From: Prevotellaceae bacterium
Lineage (GTDB): Bacteria > Bacteroidota > Bacteroidia > Bacteroidales > UBA932
Assembly (NCBI GenBank): GCA_031263585.1
Contig: JAISFN010000082.1
Span: 1 to 40,831, forward strand
Length of the DNA stretch: 40,831 nt
Direction: 5' to 3'
Shown here piece by piece: positions 25,729 to 34,083 of this stretch. A model generated the notes under the pieces. The model saw nothing but the letters and a program-made list of their open reading frames with translations. It was not told the origin of the DNA and did no database searches. Every line of letters begins with the position of its first letter. Positions within the stretch are counted from its first letter, which is position 1. A program made the translations under genes and the position numbers.

Positions 25729-25999
25729 ACGTAAATAAATTATAGTTTATCGTCCCCTAAAAGGAGTTTTTGTTATTAAATCGTTATTTCAGACAAAACA
25801 AGAGAGAGCGCTTATCGTAATAAATGCACGGTTATTGGATATAGTAAAAGGAAACAGCCAAGAATATTAAAGTTTCATACACGTGGTTTATTCCACAATT
25901 TTTGGCGCTTAGCTGTTGAAGTCAGTTTCATAATCGGCTTATGTGTTATGCTTTAGATAACCCGGAGCCAGTAAGAATCGACCTTTATTGTAATTTGAG

Positions 26000-27243
26000 C
26001 TATCCGGCTTTAGTTTCGACCAAATCCACCTGATAGCCCAGTTTCTCCAACTCTTTCTTCAGGTAAGACTTGCGTTTGGCTTCCATCCTCTGGTTGATAT
26101 AGTCGGCTCCAAGTTCCCGGTAATCCTTTTGTGTGCTTAATATATGGTAGACAGACTTCAGGATCGAATGTCCTATAGCTACCAGGGCTCTTTTCTTGCC
26201 CCGTCTTGCTGCCAGCCGGTGATACCTCGCACTGTAGAAGGTATTTTTAGTTTTTGTCGCCGCCCATGCAGCTTCTAGCACTGCCGCTTTGGCTGATTTG
26301 TTTCCGTGGGTGGTTCGTCCGCTTTTTTTTTGCCCGCGCTCTCGTTATTACCGGGAGATATCCCCACCCAGGAACACAGATGCTTTCCGCAGGGAAAGAC
26401 TCTCATATCCAGTCCAATCTCAGCAATAAGGTCTTGCGCCGTTTTAAGATTGAACCCCGGTATGCCTTTGAGCAGCTCGATGACATTATCGTAAGGGGAA
26501 AGCATCTGCCTGACTTTATCGTCAATGTCGGATATGATAACCTCTGAGGCGGCAATATCACGCCTTATTAAATCTAACATGTAAACATGATGTTCGGTTA
26601 TAAACCCGTTGCAGGCTTCCAATAGTTCTTCCTTGCTGGCTTTCAGCTTACCATGATAGACCCTGTCAATATCTTCCGGGCTTATCTGCTTTCCTTCGAT
26701 CAGTTTATCGATCAACTTGGTGGCTACAACACCGTCAGTACCGCTCATCACGCTCGACAATTTTATATTGCAATCTTCCAGAATCCGGTTTATGCGGTTC
26801 TTGTTGGCTGCAATGCCTTGTATCAGCTTTACCCTATACCTGGTCAGGTCCCGCAACTCCCGCTGCTGGCGCGGTGGTATATAACTCGGCTTGAGTAAGC
26901 CGACAAGCAGTAACTTGCAGATCCATGCGCTATCCTTCTTATCGGTTTTGTAACCCGGGACATATTTGATATGACGAGCGTTGACAATCCATACTTTCAT
27001 CCCTGTCGGCTCCAATATATGATATACCGGTTTCCAGTAAACTCCGGTACTTTCCATGGCAACATGGGTAATACCCAATTCCAATAACCAATCTCTTAAT
27101 TCTGTCAAAGAACTCGTGAAAGTAGAGAACTCCCGTGTCGCTTTCTTTATACCTTCGCCTGCCACAGTGGAAACTACTACTTTCTGGCGTACGTCTATGC
27201 CGCATCCCCTGGATACGACCTGATTGAATGTAATTTGATCCAT
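26000..27243 (-). CDS. IS110-family transposase, two frames joined at an A9 run
   Basis: The first frame (27243-26275) has the RuvC-like DEDD domain: GCGIDVRQK (Asp), AMESTGVYWKPVY (Glu) and YKTDKKDSAW (Asp), then the Tnp_IS116 region LKGIPGFNLKTAQDLIAEIG, CSWVGISPGNNESAGKKK. At nine A residues (26331-26323 on the minus strand) the frame must shift -1 to continue as SGRTTHGNKSAKAAVLEAAWAATKTKNTF and end at 26000. Without the shift the first frame ends after 17 foreign residues. The shift falls right after the Ser-x-Gly-Lys segment thought to hold the catalytic serine. It is either an inactivating indel, a sequencing homopolymer error, or programmed slippage. Confidence 0.8.
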
Positions 27244-27269
27244 AGCCTTACTCTTTAATAGGTTATGAT

Positions 27270-27277
27270 CAAAGCTA
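27270..27277 (-). promoter_or_regulatory. -7 promoter box of the IS110 transposase
   Basis: TAGCTTTG on the minus strand matches TAnnTTTG 27 bases upstream of the transposase ATG. No -33 TTG at the usual spacing. Confidence 0.35.
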
Positions 27278-27339
27278 AGGGCCTTTGCTAACTTTTACAT
27301 TCTCTTTGGAGTCTTGTTTACGTCATGGAGCTTTCATAA

Positions 27340-27624
27340 TTACTTATTTTTGACTAATTTACCATCCTTAAATTCTTCGTTGTACTCTATTCGGTCATTT
27401 TTATCATACCTAACCCAACTTCCATCTTTCTTATCATCCTTAAAATAACCGATTACCCACAATTGTCCGGTAGCTCGGTAAAATTTCCATTCACCCTGCA
27501 TCATGTCGTTTTCATAAGAGCCCTCCGCTTTCAATTTTCCATCTTTGAAAAAGAAAGTGAGTTTAGTGCCTTCAAGTATATAAATTTTTTGCCTGTTAGC
27601 GTATGTGTCTTTGCCTAATTCCAT
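27340..27624 (-). CDS. Small MORN-repeat (YwqK-like) protein
   Basis: A 94-residue protein made of MORN-type beta repeats: LTFFFKDGKLKAEGSYENDMMQGEWKFY, then GQLWVIGYFKDDKKDGSWVRYDKNDRIEYNEEFKDGKL. This pattern is found in proteins often labelled YwqK-family. It is soluble, with no signal. Its start lies 2 bp downstream of the stop of the chimeric fragment at 27627-27854, on the same strand. It looks intact, although the surrounding 800 bp are full of fragments and an IS element. Function unknown. Confidence 0.65.
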   Translation of the reverse strand: MELGKDTYANRQKIYILEGTKLTFFFKDGKLKAEGSYENDMMQGEWKFYRATGQLWVIGYFKDDKKDGSWVRYDKNDRIEYNEEFKDGKLVKNK

Positions 27625-27626
27625 AT

Positions 27627-27854
27627 TTATTTTGCTCTGATTGTTGGTTTATGTTTTACTAGGAAATTAACCGAGTTTGCAATAAAACACAGTTTATGCG
27701 CCTTTTGGTATAATTCTTCCACTTTGCTAATCATGAAACTTTCGGAGACAGTTACTGCCGGATTTAATATAATTTTGGTCAACACATCCCACATTCTATT
27801 CGGAGTTGCATTGATAATTACTGATTTTGATACAATTAAATCGTTCCGCTTCAA
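27627..27854 (-). pseudogene. Chimeric remnant: SRPBCC N-terminus joined to OsmC C-terminus
   Basis: Opening from a TTG, the 75 residues split into two unrelated parts. The start (DLIVSKSVIINATPNRMWDVLTK) is the beginning of an SRPBCC/AHSA1-type protein. The rest (VTVSES ... EELYQKAHKLCFIANSVNFLVK) is the C-terminal end of an OsmC-family peroxide reductase, with the conserved Cys in LCFIANS. The join suggests a deletion that fused two neighbouring genes; the result lacks most of both folds. Confidence 0.55.
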
Positions 27855-27911
27855 CTTTATTAAAACCCTCTACGTTTTCCGAAATAGGTTTTGTTTTTAT
27901 TGCTGCCATAT

Positions 27912-28028
27912 TCATGACGATTTGAGATGAGTTTCAAGGATCGTGTCCAACAATCCAAATTCCGGATTACGCGACCAATCCACCTGCTCTAATTTTATAC
28001 GAAAGTCTTCAAATAATTTCATTTTCAT
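27912..28028 (-). pseudogene. Short transposase-like N-terminal fragment
   Basis: An open stretch of 38 residues, MKMKLFEDFRIKLEQVDW then SRNPEFGLLDTILETH, resembles the first residues of a transposase family common in Bacteroidota (pattern DWSxNPEFGLxDTxLExHP). It stops abruptly. Identification is by pattern memory and is weak. Confidence 0.35.
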
Positions 28029-28131
28029 AATCCCAAAGATAATTCTTTCTAATCAAATATAAAAGTCTGATTGAAAATTATTTGTGGCTTATAGACAGAC
28101 ACTAGTTAATAATACTCAATAAAAAATATTT

Positions 28132-28818
28132 TTATTGCTGTGATTCAAAATATCTCCACAGGGTGTCATTGGGTGTCGGCGCTATAATTTTTATCCGTTC
28201 TTTTTTAATCGGATGTATAAATTCAATGCTACGAGCATGTAAAGATATGCTGCCATCGGGATTCGAGCGGTCTGCCCCGTATTTAAGGTCGCCTTTTATT
28301 GGTGAACCAATTTTCGACAATTGGCAGCGTATTTGGTGATGTCTGCCTGTAAATAATTGTACTTCGATTAAAGAATAGTTATCGCTTTTGCTTATTACCG
28401 AATAATGTAGGTGTGCTTCTTTACTGTCTTTTACCGGTTTATCATAAGCAAACGATTTATTCTGTTTTTCGTTGCGAACAAGATAATGTACTAAAGTGCC
28501 TTCTTTTTTTGGAGGGAGTTGCTTTACAATAACCCAATAAAATTTAGTAATGCCACCATCTCTGAAAAGCTCGTTCATTCGGGTTAAAGCCTTACTTGTT
28601 TTGGCAAAAACCGTTACTCCACTTACAGGCCTGTCAAGACGGTGGGTTACGCCTAAAAACACGTTACCGAGCTTAGCATCCCGTTGCTTAATGTATGTTT
28701 TTAATAACTCGCTAAGCGGTTCGTCTCCTGTTTTATCCCCTTGCACAATCTGCGACGGCTGTTTATTTACAACGATAATATGATTATCCTCATATAATAT
28801 TTCAATAACTTCTTCCAT
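28132..28818 (-). CDS. RluA-family RNA pseudouridine synthase
   Basis: Converts uridine to pseudouridine in rRNA or tRNA. The 228 residues carry the catalytic core only, with no S4 RNA-binding domain: ILYEDNHIIVVNKQPSQIVQGD, the catalytic motif THRLDRPVSGVTVFAKTSKA (Asp of HRLDR), KFYWVIVKQLP, and the LFTGRHHQIRCQLSKIGSPIKGDLKYGA block. RluA subfamilies differ in target, and I cannot tell which site this one modifies. It lies downstream of panB with a terminator in between, so it likely has its own promoter or depends on read-through. Confidence 0.92.
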   Translation of the reverse strand: MEEVIEILYEDNHIIVVNKQPSQIVQGDKTGDEPLSELLKTYIKQRDAKLGNVFLGVTHRLDRPVSGVTVFAKTSKALTRMNELFRDGGITKFYWVIVKQLPPKKEGTLVHYLVRNEKQNKSFAYDKPVKDSKEAHLHYSVISKSDNYSLIEVQLFTGRHHQIRCQLSKIGSPIKGDLKYGADRSNPDGSISLHARSIEFIHPIKKERIKIIAPTPNDTLWRYFESQQ

Positions 28819-28825
28819 TTTTGTA

Positions 28826-28858
28826 AAAAGAAATGGCAGTGTTTTTATCCACTGCCAT
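28826..28858 (-). terminator. Rho-independent terminator after panB
   Basis: ATGGCAGTG (28833-28841) and CACTGCCAT (28850-28858) form a perfect 9-bp stem with an 8-base loop. Read from the minus strand, the stem is followed by TTCTTTTTAC. It lies between the panB stop and the pseudouridine synthase start. Confidence 0.7.
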
Positions 28859-28878
28859 CATTATTAGTTTTTTATGTC

Positions 28879-29694
28879 TTAATATTGTTCATTTTCACTC
28901 GGGAAATTACCACTTTTAACATCGGCTACATAATTGTTAAAAGCCTTAAGCATTTCATCGTACAGGTTTGCATAACGGCGTAAAAACCTGGGTGAGAAAG
29001 TATTATTCAGTCCCAACATGTCATGGCTTACCAATACTTGCCCATCGACACCGTTACCAGCGCCTATCCCGATTACAGGAATTTTTAATTCCTTAGCAAC
29101 CCGGGTACCCAATTGTGCAGGTATTTTTTCGAGTACCAAGGCAAAACAACCTGCTTTTTCTAGCATATGTGCATCCTCAAGTAACTTTTCGACTTCAGCT
29201 TCTTCTTTAGCCCTTACGCTATATGTTCCGTACTTATGTATCGATTGCGGCATCAACCCTAAATGCCCCATAATAGGTATACCGGCCGATAAAATACGAT
29301 TTACAGACTCGATAATCTCTTTGCCTCCTTCAAGCTTCACAGCATCGGCCGAACTCTCTTTCATTATGCGGATGGCAGAATGTAATGCCTCCTTTGAATT
29401 ACCCTGGTATGAGCCGAAAGGAAGATCTACAACAATAAGAGGATTTTGCGCAGCACGGGCTACCGATTGTGCATGGTAAATCATCTGGTCAAGTGTCATA
29501 GGCAAAGTTGTTTCGTGTCCAGCCATAACATTTGATGCCGAATCTCCTACTAACACAATATCAATTCCGGCCGCATCAATAATACAGGCCATAGTATAAT
29601 CGTATGCCGTCAGCATAGCTATTTTTTCACCTTGCTGTTTCATTTCAAACAACCGGTGTGTAGTAATTACACGTGAGCTTCCCTGTACCGACAT
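28879..29694 (-). CDS. panB: 3-methyl-2-oxobutanoate hydroxymethyltransferase
   Basis: First committed step of pantothenate synthesis: adds a hydroxymethyl group from methylene-THF to 3-methyl-2-oxobutanoate to make ketopantoate. The ATG at 29694 is chosen because the longer frame overlaps the upstream gene. Hallmarks in 271 residues: [30 protein letters not shown] with the metal-binding Asp of [42 protein letters not shown] and [22 protein letters not shown]. Complete. Located 19 bp after the secreted hypothetical on the same strand. Confidence 0.96.
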   Translation of the reverse strand: MSVQGSSRVITTHRLFEMKQQGEKIAMLTAYDYTMACIIDAAGIDIVLVGDSASNVMAGHETTLPMTLDQMIYHAQSVARAAQNPLIVVDLPFGSYQGNSKEALHSAIRIMKESSADAVKLEGGKEIIESVNRILSAGIPIMGHLGLMPQSIHKYGTYSVRAKEEAEVEKLLEDAHMLEKAGCFALVLEKIPAQLGTRVAKELKIPVIGIGAGNGVDGQVLVSHDMLGLNNTFSPRFLRRYANLYDEMLKAFNNYVADVKSGNFPSENEQY

Positions 29695-29713
29695 TTCAAA
29701 CAGATATCTATGT

Positions 29714-30625
29714 TTATTTCTTTTTGCGGACAACAATCGGCTTAACCCTAAATTCAAACGTCCGGGTTACTATCGTATTAGGCTGATTATTCGAGTATTG
29801 AGTAAGCTTGGTCCAATTCCCGTTACCGTCAAACTCATATTCATAATCAATTTTACGCATAACCTCACCTTTTGAATTTATATATTTTTTCTCGGTCATT
29901 AAATCTTTTTTCTTATCATAAATATACAATATCTGTGTACCATCTGTTAACCTTGTATCTCTGCTTTCTTTGTTTCTGGCTAAATTCCAATCATTTATAA
30001 AATTAGGTAACCACGAATAATCATCAAGATCACCCAGCTCGGTAATTAAATGTTCAATACTTTTACCATCTTTTATATCAAAACTTTTCGATGTTTTTTT
30101 TCCTATTATTCCCCTGTAAATATCCCATACATATCTGTCTAAATTTATAGTTTTACCAGTGGCGCCAACCATCCAATTTTCTTCAACCAGCAATGTATCT
30201 CCAGATCCATATTTCCTTAAATTCACGGTTTTTGCTTTGGCATTACTTTGCGTAATTTTTTTAGCAATCTCATAATTATCATTATCTAATTTATACTGTC
30301 CAACGGTTTCATTGGCAATATTATAATCCCATGTATTGGTATGTAGTTTTTCGCCTGAAGCACTATAAATAATTTCTTTTACTCGATTCCTCAATGTGTC
30401 GAACGATATTTCAACAGCATAATCGGCCAACATATTTGTGCGTACCACTCCGTCGTCATTTCTAATACTGTAAACATTTACCTGCATTTTAGCAACATCA
30501 CCCTCTTTTATATTGTACTGCTGAATATTGTTAACAAACGGAATTTTTTGTGCAAACGAATATCCAGATAATAAACAAATAATAACTATTAAAAATAATT
30601 TTGTGTTAATGTATTTCATTTCCAT
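29714..30625 (-). CDS. Secreted protein of unknown function
   Basis: A 303-residue protein with a signal peptide (residues 1-25, ending GYSFAQ). The ATG at 30619 is an equally good start. The mature part is beta-rich with hydrophilic turns: [45 protein letters not shown] and [17 protein letters not shown]. The last resembles YD/RHS-like strands seen in Bacteroidota secreted proteins. No catalytic motif was recognised. It ends in basic residues (VVRKKK). It has a -7 box at 30663-30670 and probably forms a transcript with panB. Confidence 0.7.
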   Translation of the reverse strand: MEMKYINTKLFLIVIICLLSGYSFAQKIPFVNNIQQYNIKEGDVAKMQVNVYSIRNDDGVVRTNMLADYAVEISFDTLRNRVKEIIYSASGEKLHTNTWDYNIANETVGQYKLDNDNYEIAKKITQSNAKAKTVNLRKYGSGDTLLVEENWMVGATGKTINLDRYVWDIYRGIIGKKTSKSFDIKDGKSIEHLITELGDLDDYSWLPNFINDWNLARNKESRDTRLTDGTQILYIYDKKKDLMTEKKYINSKGEVMRKIDYEYEFDGNGNWTKLTQYSNNQPNTIVTRTFEFRVKPIVVRKKK

Positions 30626-30662
30626 ATAATTATATTATTATAAAAGTAAAACTATTTTGTTG

Positions 30663-30670
30663 CAAATTTA
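30663..30670 (-). promoter_or_regulatory. -7 promoter box of the secreted hypothetical - panB unit
   Basis: TAAATTTG on the minus strand matches TAnnTTTG, 38 bases upstream of the start at 30625. No TTG at -33. Confidence 0.35.
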
Positions 30671-30814
30671 ATTTGCTGTTATACTTATTATTAAAGTACA
30701 ATTTAAGCAAAACATACAGAGTACAAAAATATATAATTTTATATAAATATTACTTTAATATCCAGATTATAACGTAAAATAACAATTACAGAAGTAATAT
30801 CATTCACTTCCGAA

Positions 30815-31297
30815 TTATCTATAATCTTCTAAATCAAAAGTTAATGGAAGTAGAGATTTTATACTGTCGACTATTTGAATATCCTCACTACCGGCCATAA
30901 TTACACGAATAGGTTTTTGCTGACGCATCTCACTCTGTATCATCGATTGACGACAGGCCCCACAAGGGTATACTGCTTTATTATTTTGTTTACCGTTGGA
31001 TAATGATGTTATAGCCATAGTTTTTATGGCAATATCGGGATATTGCGAATTGGCATAAAATATAGCCACACGCTCAGCACATAATCCCGATGGAAAAGCG
31101 GTATTTTCCTGGTTACTACCTTGTATTACTACACCGTTTTCGAGTACTACTGCAACCCCGACATTAAATTTCGAATACGGGGAGTATGCCTGTTTTGTTG
31201 CTTTATAAGCCTCTTCGATCAATTGTCTATCCTCTTCCGGCAATTCCTTGTCCGAGCCTGCAACCCATACAGTTATTATTAGTTTTTTTTCTTTCAT
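30815..31297 (-). CDS. cdd: Cytidine deaminase
   Basis: Pyrimidine salvage: deaminates cytidine and deoxycytidine to uridine forms, using one zinc. The 160 residues hold the family core: EAYKATKQAYSPYSKFNVGVAVV, the zinc/catalytic motif CAERVAIF (Cys and proton-shuttling Glu) and VYPCGACRQSM (two more Cys ligands). This fits the compact three-cysteine homotetrameric type. The N-terminal residues (KLIITVWVAGSDKELPEED) are a short extension. It is divergent from the glucosaminidase gene at 31430, with a -7 box at 31359-31366. Confidence 0.95.
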   Translation of the reverse strand: MKEKKLIITVWVAGSDKELPEEDRQLIEEAYKATKQAYSPYSKFNVGVAVVLENGVVIQGSNQENTAFPSGLCAERVAIFYANSQYPDIAIKTMAITSLSNGKQNNKAVYPCGACRQSMIQSEMRQQKPIRVIMAGSEDIQIVDSIKSLLPLTFDLEDYR

Positions 31298-31358
31298 ATT
31301 AATTTTTATCAGTAATCAACAGCAAACAGTATTGTTTTGTTTAATATAATTTTCGAAA

Positions 31359-31366
31359 CAAATATA
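31359..31366 (-). promoter_or_regulatory. -7 promoter box of cdd
   Basis: TATATTTG on the minus strand is an exact TAnnTTTG match, 62 bases upstream of the cdd start. No TTG at the -33 spacing. Confidence 0.35.
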
Positions 31367-31389
31367 ACCAATAAATGTAAAAAACTTAC

Positions 31390-31397
31390 TACCTTCG
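31390..31397 (+). promoter_or_regulatory. Possible -7 box of the glucosaminidase-LysM gene
   Basis: TACCTTCG on the plus strand differs from TAnnTTTG at one position and lies 33 bases upstream of the ATG at 31430. It sits in the divergent spacer shared with cdd. Confidence 0.3.
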
Positions 31398-31429
31398 CAT
31401 AAAAGTTGAAGTGTAACAAAACTCGGATT

Positions 31430-32374
31430 ATGAAACACAATATACTTGTAGGTCTCCTTTTAGTATTAACTTTTTCCTCTTTAACCGAAATTATTGCTCA
31501 AAAAAAATATTCAAAACAAGAGTACATAGATACTTATAAAAATATTGCAACGGAATTGATGCAAAAATCGGGTGTCCCGGCCAGCATCATTCTCGGACAA
31601 GCCTGTATGGAATCGAGTTACGGCAACAGCGAACTTACTATAAAAGGCAAAAACCATTTCGGAATAAAATGCTATAACAGTTGGAACGGTGAAAAAGTAT
31701 ATTATGACGATGACGCTAAAGGAGAATGTTTTCGTAAATACAAGAAAGATGAAGACTCGTTTACCGATCATTCCGACTTTTTGCGCTATAATAAACGGTA
31801 TGCCTCATTATTCGAGCTGGACCCTACCGATTACAAGGCTTGGGCCAAAGGATTAAGAAGCGCAGGCTATGCAACCAATCCGCAATATACCGAACTGCTG
31901 ATAAAAACCATTGAAGAAAATAAGCTATACTTGTACGACAAAGAAGTAGAAGTGGAAGTTTTATCACCTTTACAGCTTGAAGCAATTGACTTAGAAAATT
32001 TTGTGATATACCTGAACCGAAAGGTATACACGCGTAATGGAGTGAAATTTATTATTGCAAACGAAGGTGATACCTATGAAGCAATTGCCGAGGAATTTAA
32101 ATTACGTACCCATCAGTTATTAAAATATAACGACCTGAGTAAGTCTGATAAAATACAGGTCGGGCAAGAATTATACATAAAGAAGAAAAAATCGAGAGCC
32201 GATAAACATTATCCGGTACACATTGTACAGAAAGGAGAAAATATGAAGCAAATTGCCCAAAAATATGCCATTCGTCTTAATTCGTTATATTTTTATAATG
32301 ATATGGATATGAAAAAAGACGAACAACCTATTGAGAAACAAGAAATTTACTTACGTAGTCAAATGCGCAGATAA
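31430..32374 (+). CDS. Secreted N-acetylglucosaminidase with two LysM modules
   Basis: A peptidoglycan hydrolase acting in the periplasm or at the cell surface. The ATG at 31430 begins a signal peptide (MKHNILVGLLLVLTFSSLTE...AQ); the upstream TTG is less likely. The catalytic glucosaminidase domain (about residues 20-160) includes SGVPASIILGQACMESSYGNS with the likely catalytic Glu, GKNHFGIKC and KGLRSAGYATNPQY. Two LysM segments follow: YEAIAEEFKLRTHQLLKYNDL and the last 50 residues, VQKGENMKQIAQKYAIRLNSLYFYND. The gene ends 56 bp before the sodium symporter. Confidence 0.92.
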   Translation: MKHNILVGLLLVLTFSSLTEIIAQKKYSKQEYIDTYKNIATELMQKSGVPASIILGQACMESSYGNSELTIKGKNHFGIKCYNSWNGEKVYYDDDAKGECFRKYKKDEDSFTDHSDFLRYNKRYASLFELDPTDYKAWAKGLRSAGYATNPQYTELLIKTIEENKLYLYDKEVEVEVLSPLQLEAIDLENFVIYLNRKVYTRNGVKFIIANEGDTYEAIAEEFKLRTHQLLKYNDLSKSDKIQVGQELYIKKKKSRADKHYPVHIVQKGENMKQIAQKYAIRLNSLYFYNDMDMKKDEQPIEKQEIYLRSQMRR

Positions 32375-32430
32375 ATTGTTGTAAAATAACAAACCCAAAA
32401 TATCAACTACTAACTTAAATAATTAAACCT

Positions 32431-33777
32431 ATGACTCGTGATAACTTTGGCAGCCGCTTTGGTGTACTTATGGCTGTAATTGGCTCGGCTGTGGGACTGG
32501 GTAATTTATGGAAATTCCCTTATGTGGCCGGTAAAAATGGTGGTGCTGCATTTATTATCCTCTACCTTGGCTTTATGGTTTTGCTTTGCATCCCGTTAAT
32601 GCTTAGTGAGTTTGTAATCGGCCGGCGGTCGCAGGCAAATGTAGTCGGATCTTTTCGTAAACTGGCTCCCGGTACGCCATGGTATTTTACTGGAGTTATA
32701 GGCGTGGCTGCTGCATTTTTCATTCTGTCTTTCTATGGTGTGGTTGGCGGTTGGACGTTGGAATATATTATATCGTCGGCCGGTATAGGTCTTAATTCGG
32801 AGTTAATTGATAGTGAACAGCAGTTTCATAGTTTTACGCAATCTACCGTACGGCCTATCATATTTTTAGTCATATTTATGGGGCTTACTACATATATTGT
32901 TTTGGCCGGAATAAAAAACGGTATCGAACGTTATTCAAAAATACTTATGCCGTTATTATTTCTTATGATTGTGATATTGGCCATACGCTCACTAACATTA
33001 TCCGGAGCGTCAGCAGGGATAGAATTCTTACTAAATCCTGATTTTTCGGCAATTGATGGAAATGTTATACTTGATGCTCTGGGGCAGGGTTTGTTTTCAT
33101 TAAGCTTAGGTATGGGGTGTATGATTACGTATAGCTCGTATTTCAAAAAAAATATAAACCTTTCAAAAGTTACACTTATAACTATATCTGCCGATACCCT
33201 GTTTGCCCTTATTGCCGGCATTGCAATTTTACCGGCTGTTTTTGCCCTTGGTTTTCAACCCGATGCGGGTCCGGGACTTGTGTTTATAATTTTACCGAAA
33301 GTATTTGAATTGATGCCCGGAGGTTCGGTTTTTGCAATTATCTTTTTTATCGTTCTGGCCGTGGCTGCATTAACATCAGCTATATCATTGTTGGAAGTTG
33401 TGGTAGCCTATCTGTCGGAAGAATTAAAACTTAAGCGCAAAACGGCTACATGGATTGCTGCTGTAACTATTTCGATAGCCGGGGTATTTTGTTCGTTATC
33501 GCTGGGATCGTTAGCCGGAATTAAAATATTTGATAATACTATTTTCGATTTCTTCGATAAGTTTTCGTCAAATTTCCTTATGCCGTTCGGCGGTATGCTC
33601 ATTGTATTGTTTGTTGGCTGGAAAATGCGTCGTGCAGATGTTTACGATGAATTATTGAATGGCGGAACCCTGAAAATAAAAATGTTCAACACTCTTATGT
33701 TTCTGTTGAAATTTTTTGCACCAATTGCTATCGCTTTAATTTTCTTAAATAAAATAGGATTATTAAACTTTATGTAA
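32431..33777 (+). CDS. Neurotransmitter:sodium symporter family transporter (NSS/SNF)
   Basis: An inner-membrane Na+-coupled importer of small amines or amino acids. The 448 residues have the signature start RFGVLMAVIGSAVGLGNLWKFPYVAGKNGGAAFI (NSS helix 1 with the unwound Na+/substrate site), LMLSEFVIGRRSQA, and the FSLSLGMGCMITYSSY motif. It has about 11 hydrophobic spans and a C-terminal FFAPIAIALIFLNKIG. The short C-terminus is typical of prokaryotic members. The substrate cannot be read from the sequence. It follows the glucosaminidase on the same strand. Confidence 0.93.
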   Translation: MTRDNFGSRFGVLMAVIGSAVGLGNLWKFPYVAGKNGGAAFIILYLGFMVLLCIPLMLSEFVIGRRSQANVVGSFRKLAPGTPWYFTGVIGVAAAFFILSFYGVVGGWTLEYIISSAGIGLNSELIDSEQQFHSFTQSTVRPIIFLVIFMGLTTYIVLAGIKNGIERYSKILMPLLFLMIVILAIRSLTLSGASAGIEFLLNPDFSAIDGNVILDALGQGLFSLSLGMGCMITYSSYFKKNINLSKVTLITISADTLFALIAGIAILPAVFALGFQPDAGPGLVFIILPKVFELMPGGSVFAIIFFIVLAVAALTSAISLLEVVVAYLSEELKLKRKTATWIAAVTISIAGVFCSLSLGSLAGIKIFDNTIFDFFDKFSSNFLMPFGGMLIVLFVGWKMRRADVYDELLNGGTLKIKMFNTLMFLLKFFAPIAIALIFLNKIGLLNFM

Positions 33778-34083
33778 TTAAATTCTATTATTAAAAAATC
33801 AAACACCCCGGTTTTATCATACTATTGGTAAAAATAGAGATGCATTTATATGAAATTTATACCAAACTATTGTCATATTATTTCAGATTTGGTAAAAAAT
33901 TATCATTAATTATAAATTATAATGATGCCTGATAGGTAATTAGTTGAAAATTATGTGATAAAATTTCATTTCAACTTATTGGAAATTAAATTAATCAGAA
34001 GTGATTTTTGAAAGAGTAATTTTTAGGAAAACGGCTGAAATTTGACATAAAAAATAATACAGAAAAGTAGGTATATAATCATC
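33778..34083. other. AT-rich intergenic region, nothing recognised
   Basis: About 300 bp between the convergent NSS transporter and FGE-like genes. It is very AT-rich. A possible weak palindrome near 33808 (ACACCCCGG) lacks a clear stem. No gene, repeat or strong terminator was seen. Confidence 0.5.

Larger units (their letters stand above)
25741..27339 (-). mobile_element. IS110-family insertion sequence (exact ends not resolved)
   Basis: The transposase gene (26000-27243) has at most 96 bp of flank on its 5' side before the next gene and about 270 bp without a gene on its 3' side (25729-25999). IS110-type elements have no standard terminal repeats and carry a noncoding guide (bridge/seek) RNA. 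The longer 3' flank holds a GTGG-AATAAA-CCAC hairpin near 25875-25895 and could contain it, as in IS1111-type elements. The stated limits are outer bounds. Confidence 0.55.

Noticed and set aside
29018-29479. 153-residue open frame antisense to panB
   Set aside because: panB is complete and conserved on the other strand; the antisense product has no recognisable feature.
28879-29757. Longer panB start at 29757
   Set aside because: It would overlap the upstream gene by over 40 bp, and the extra residues do not resemble the family; ATG at 29694 gives the usual length.
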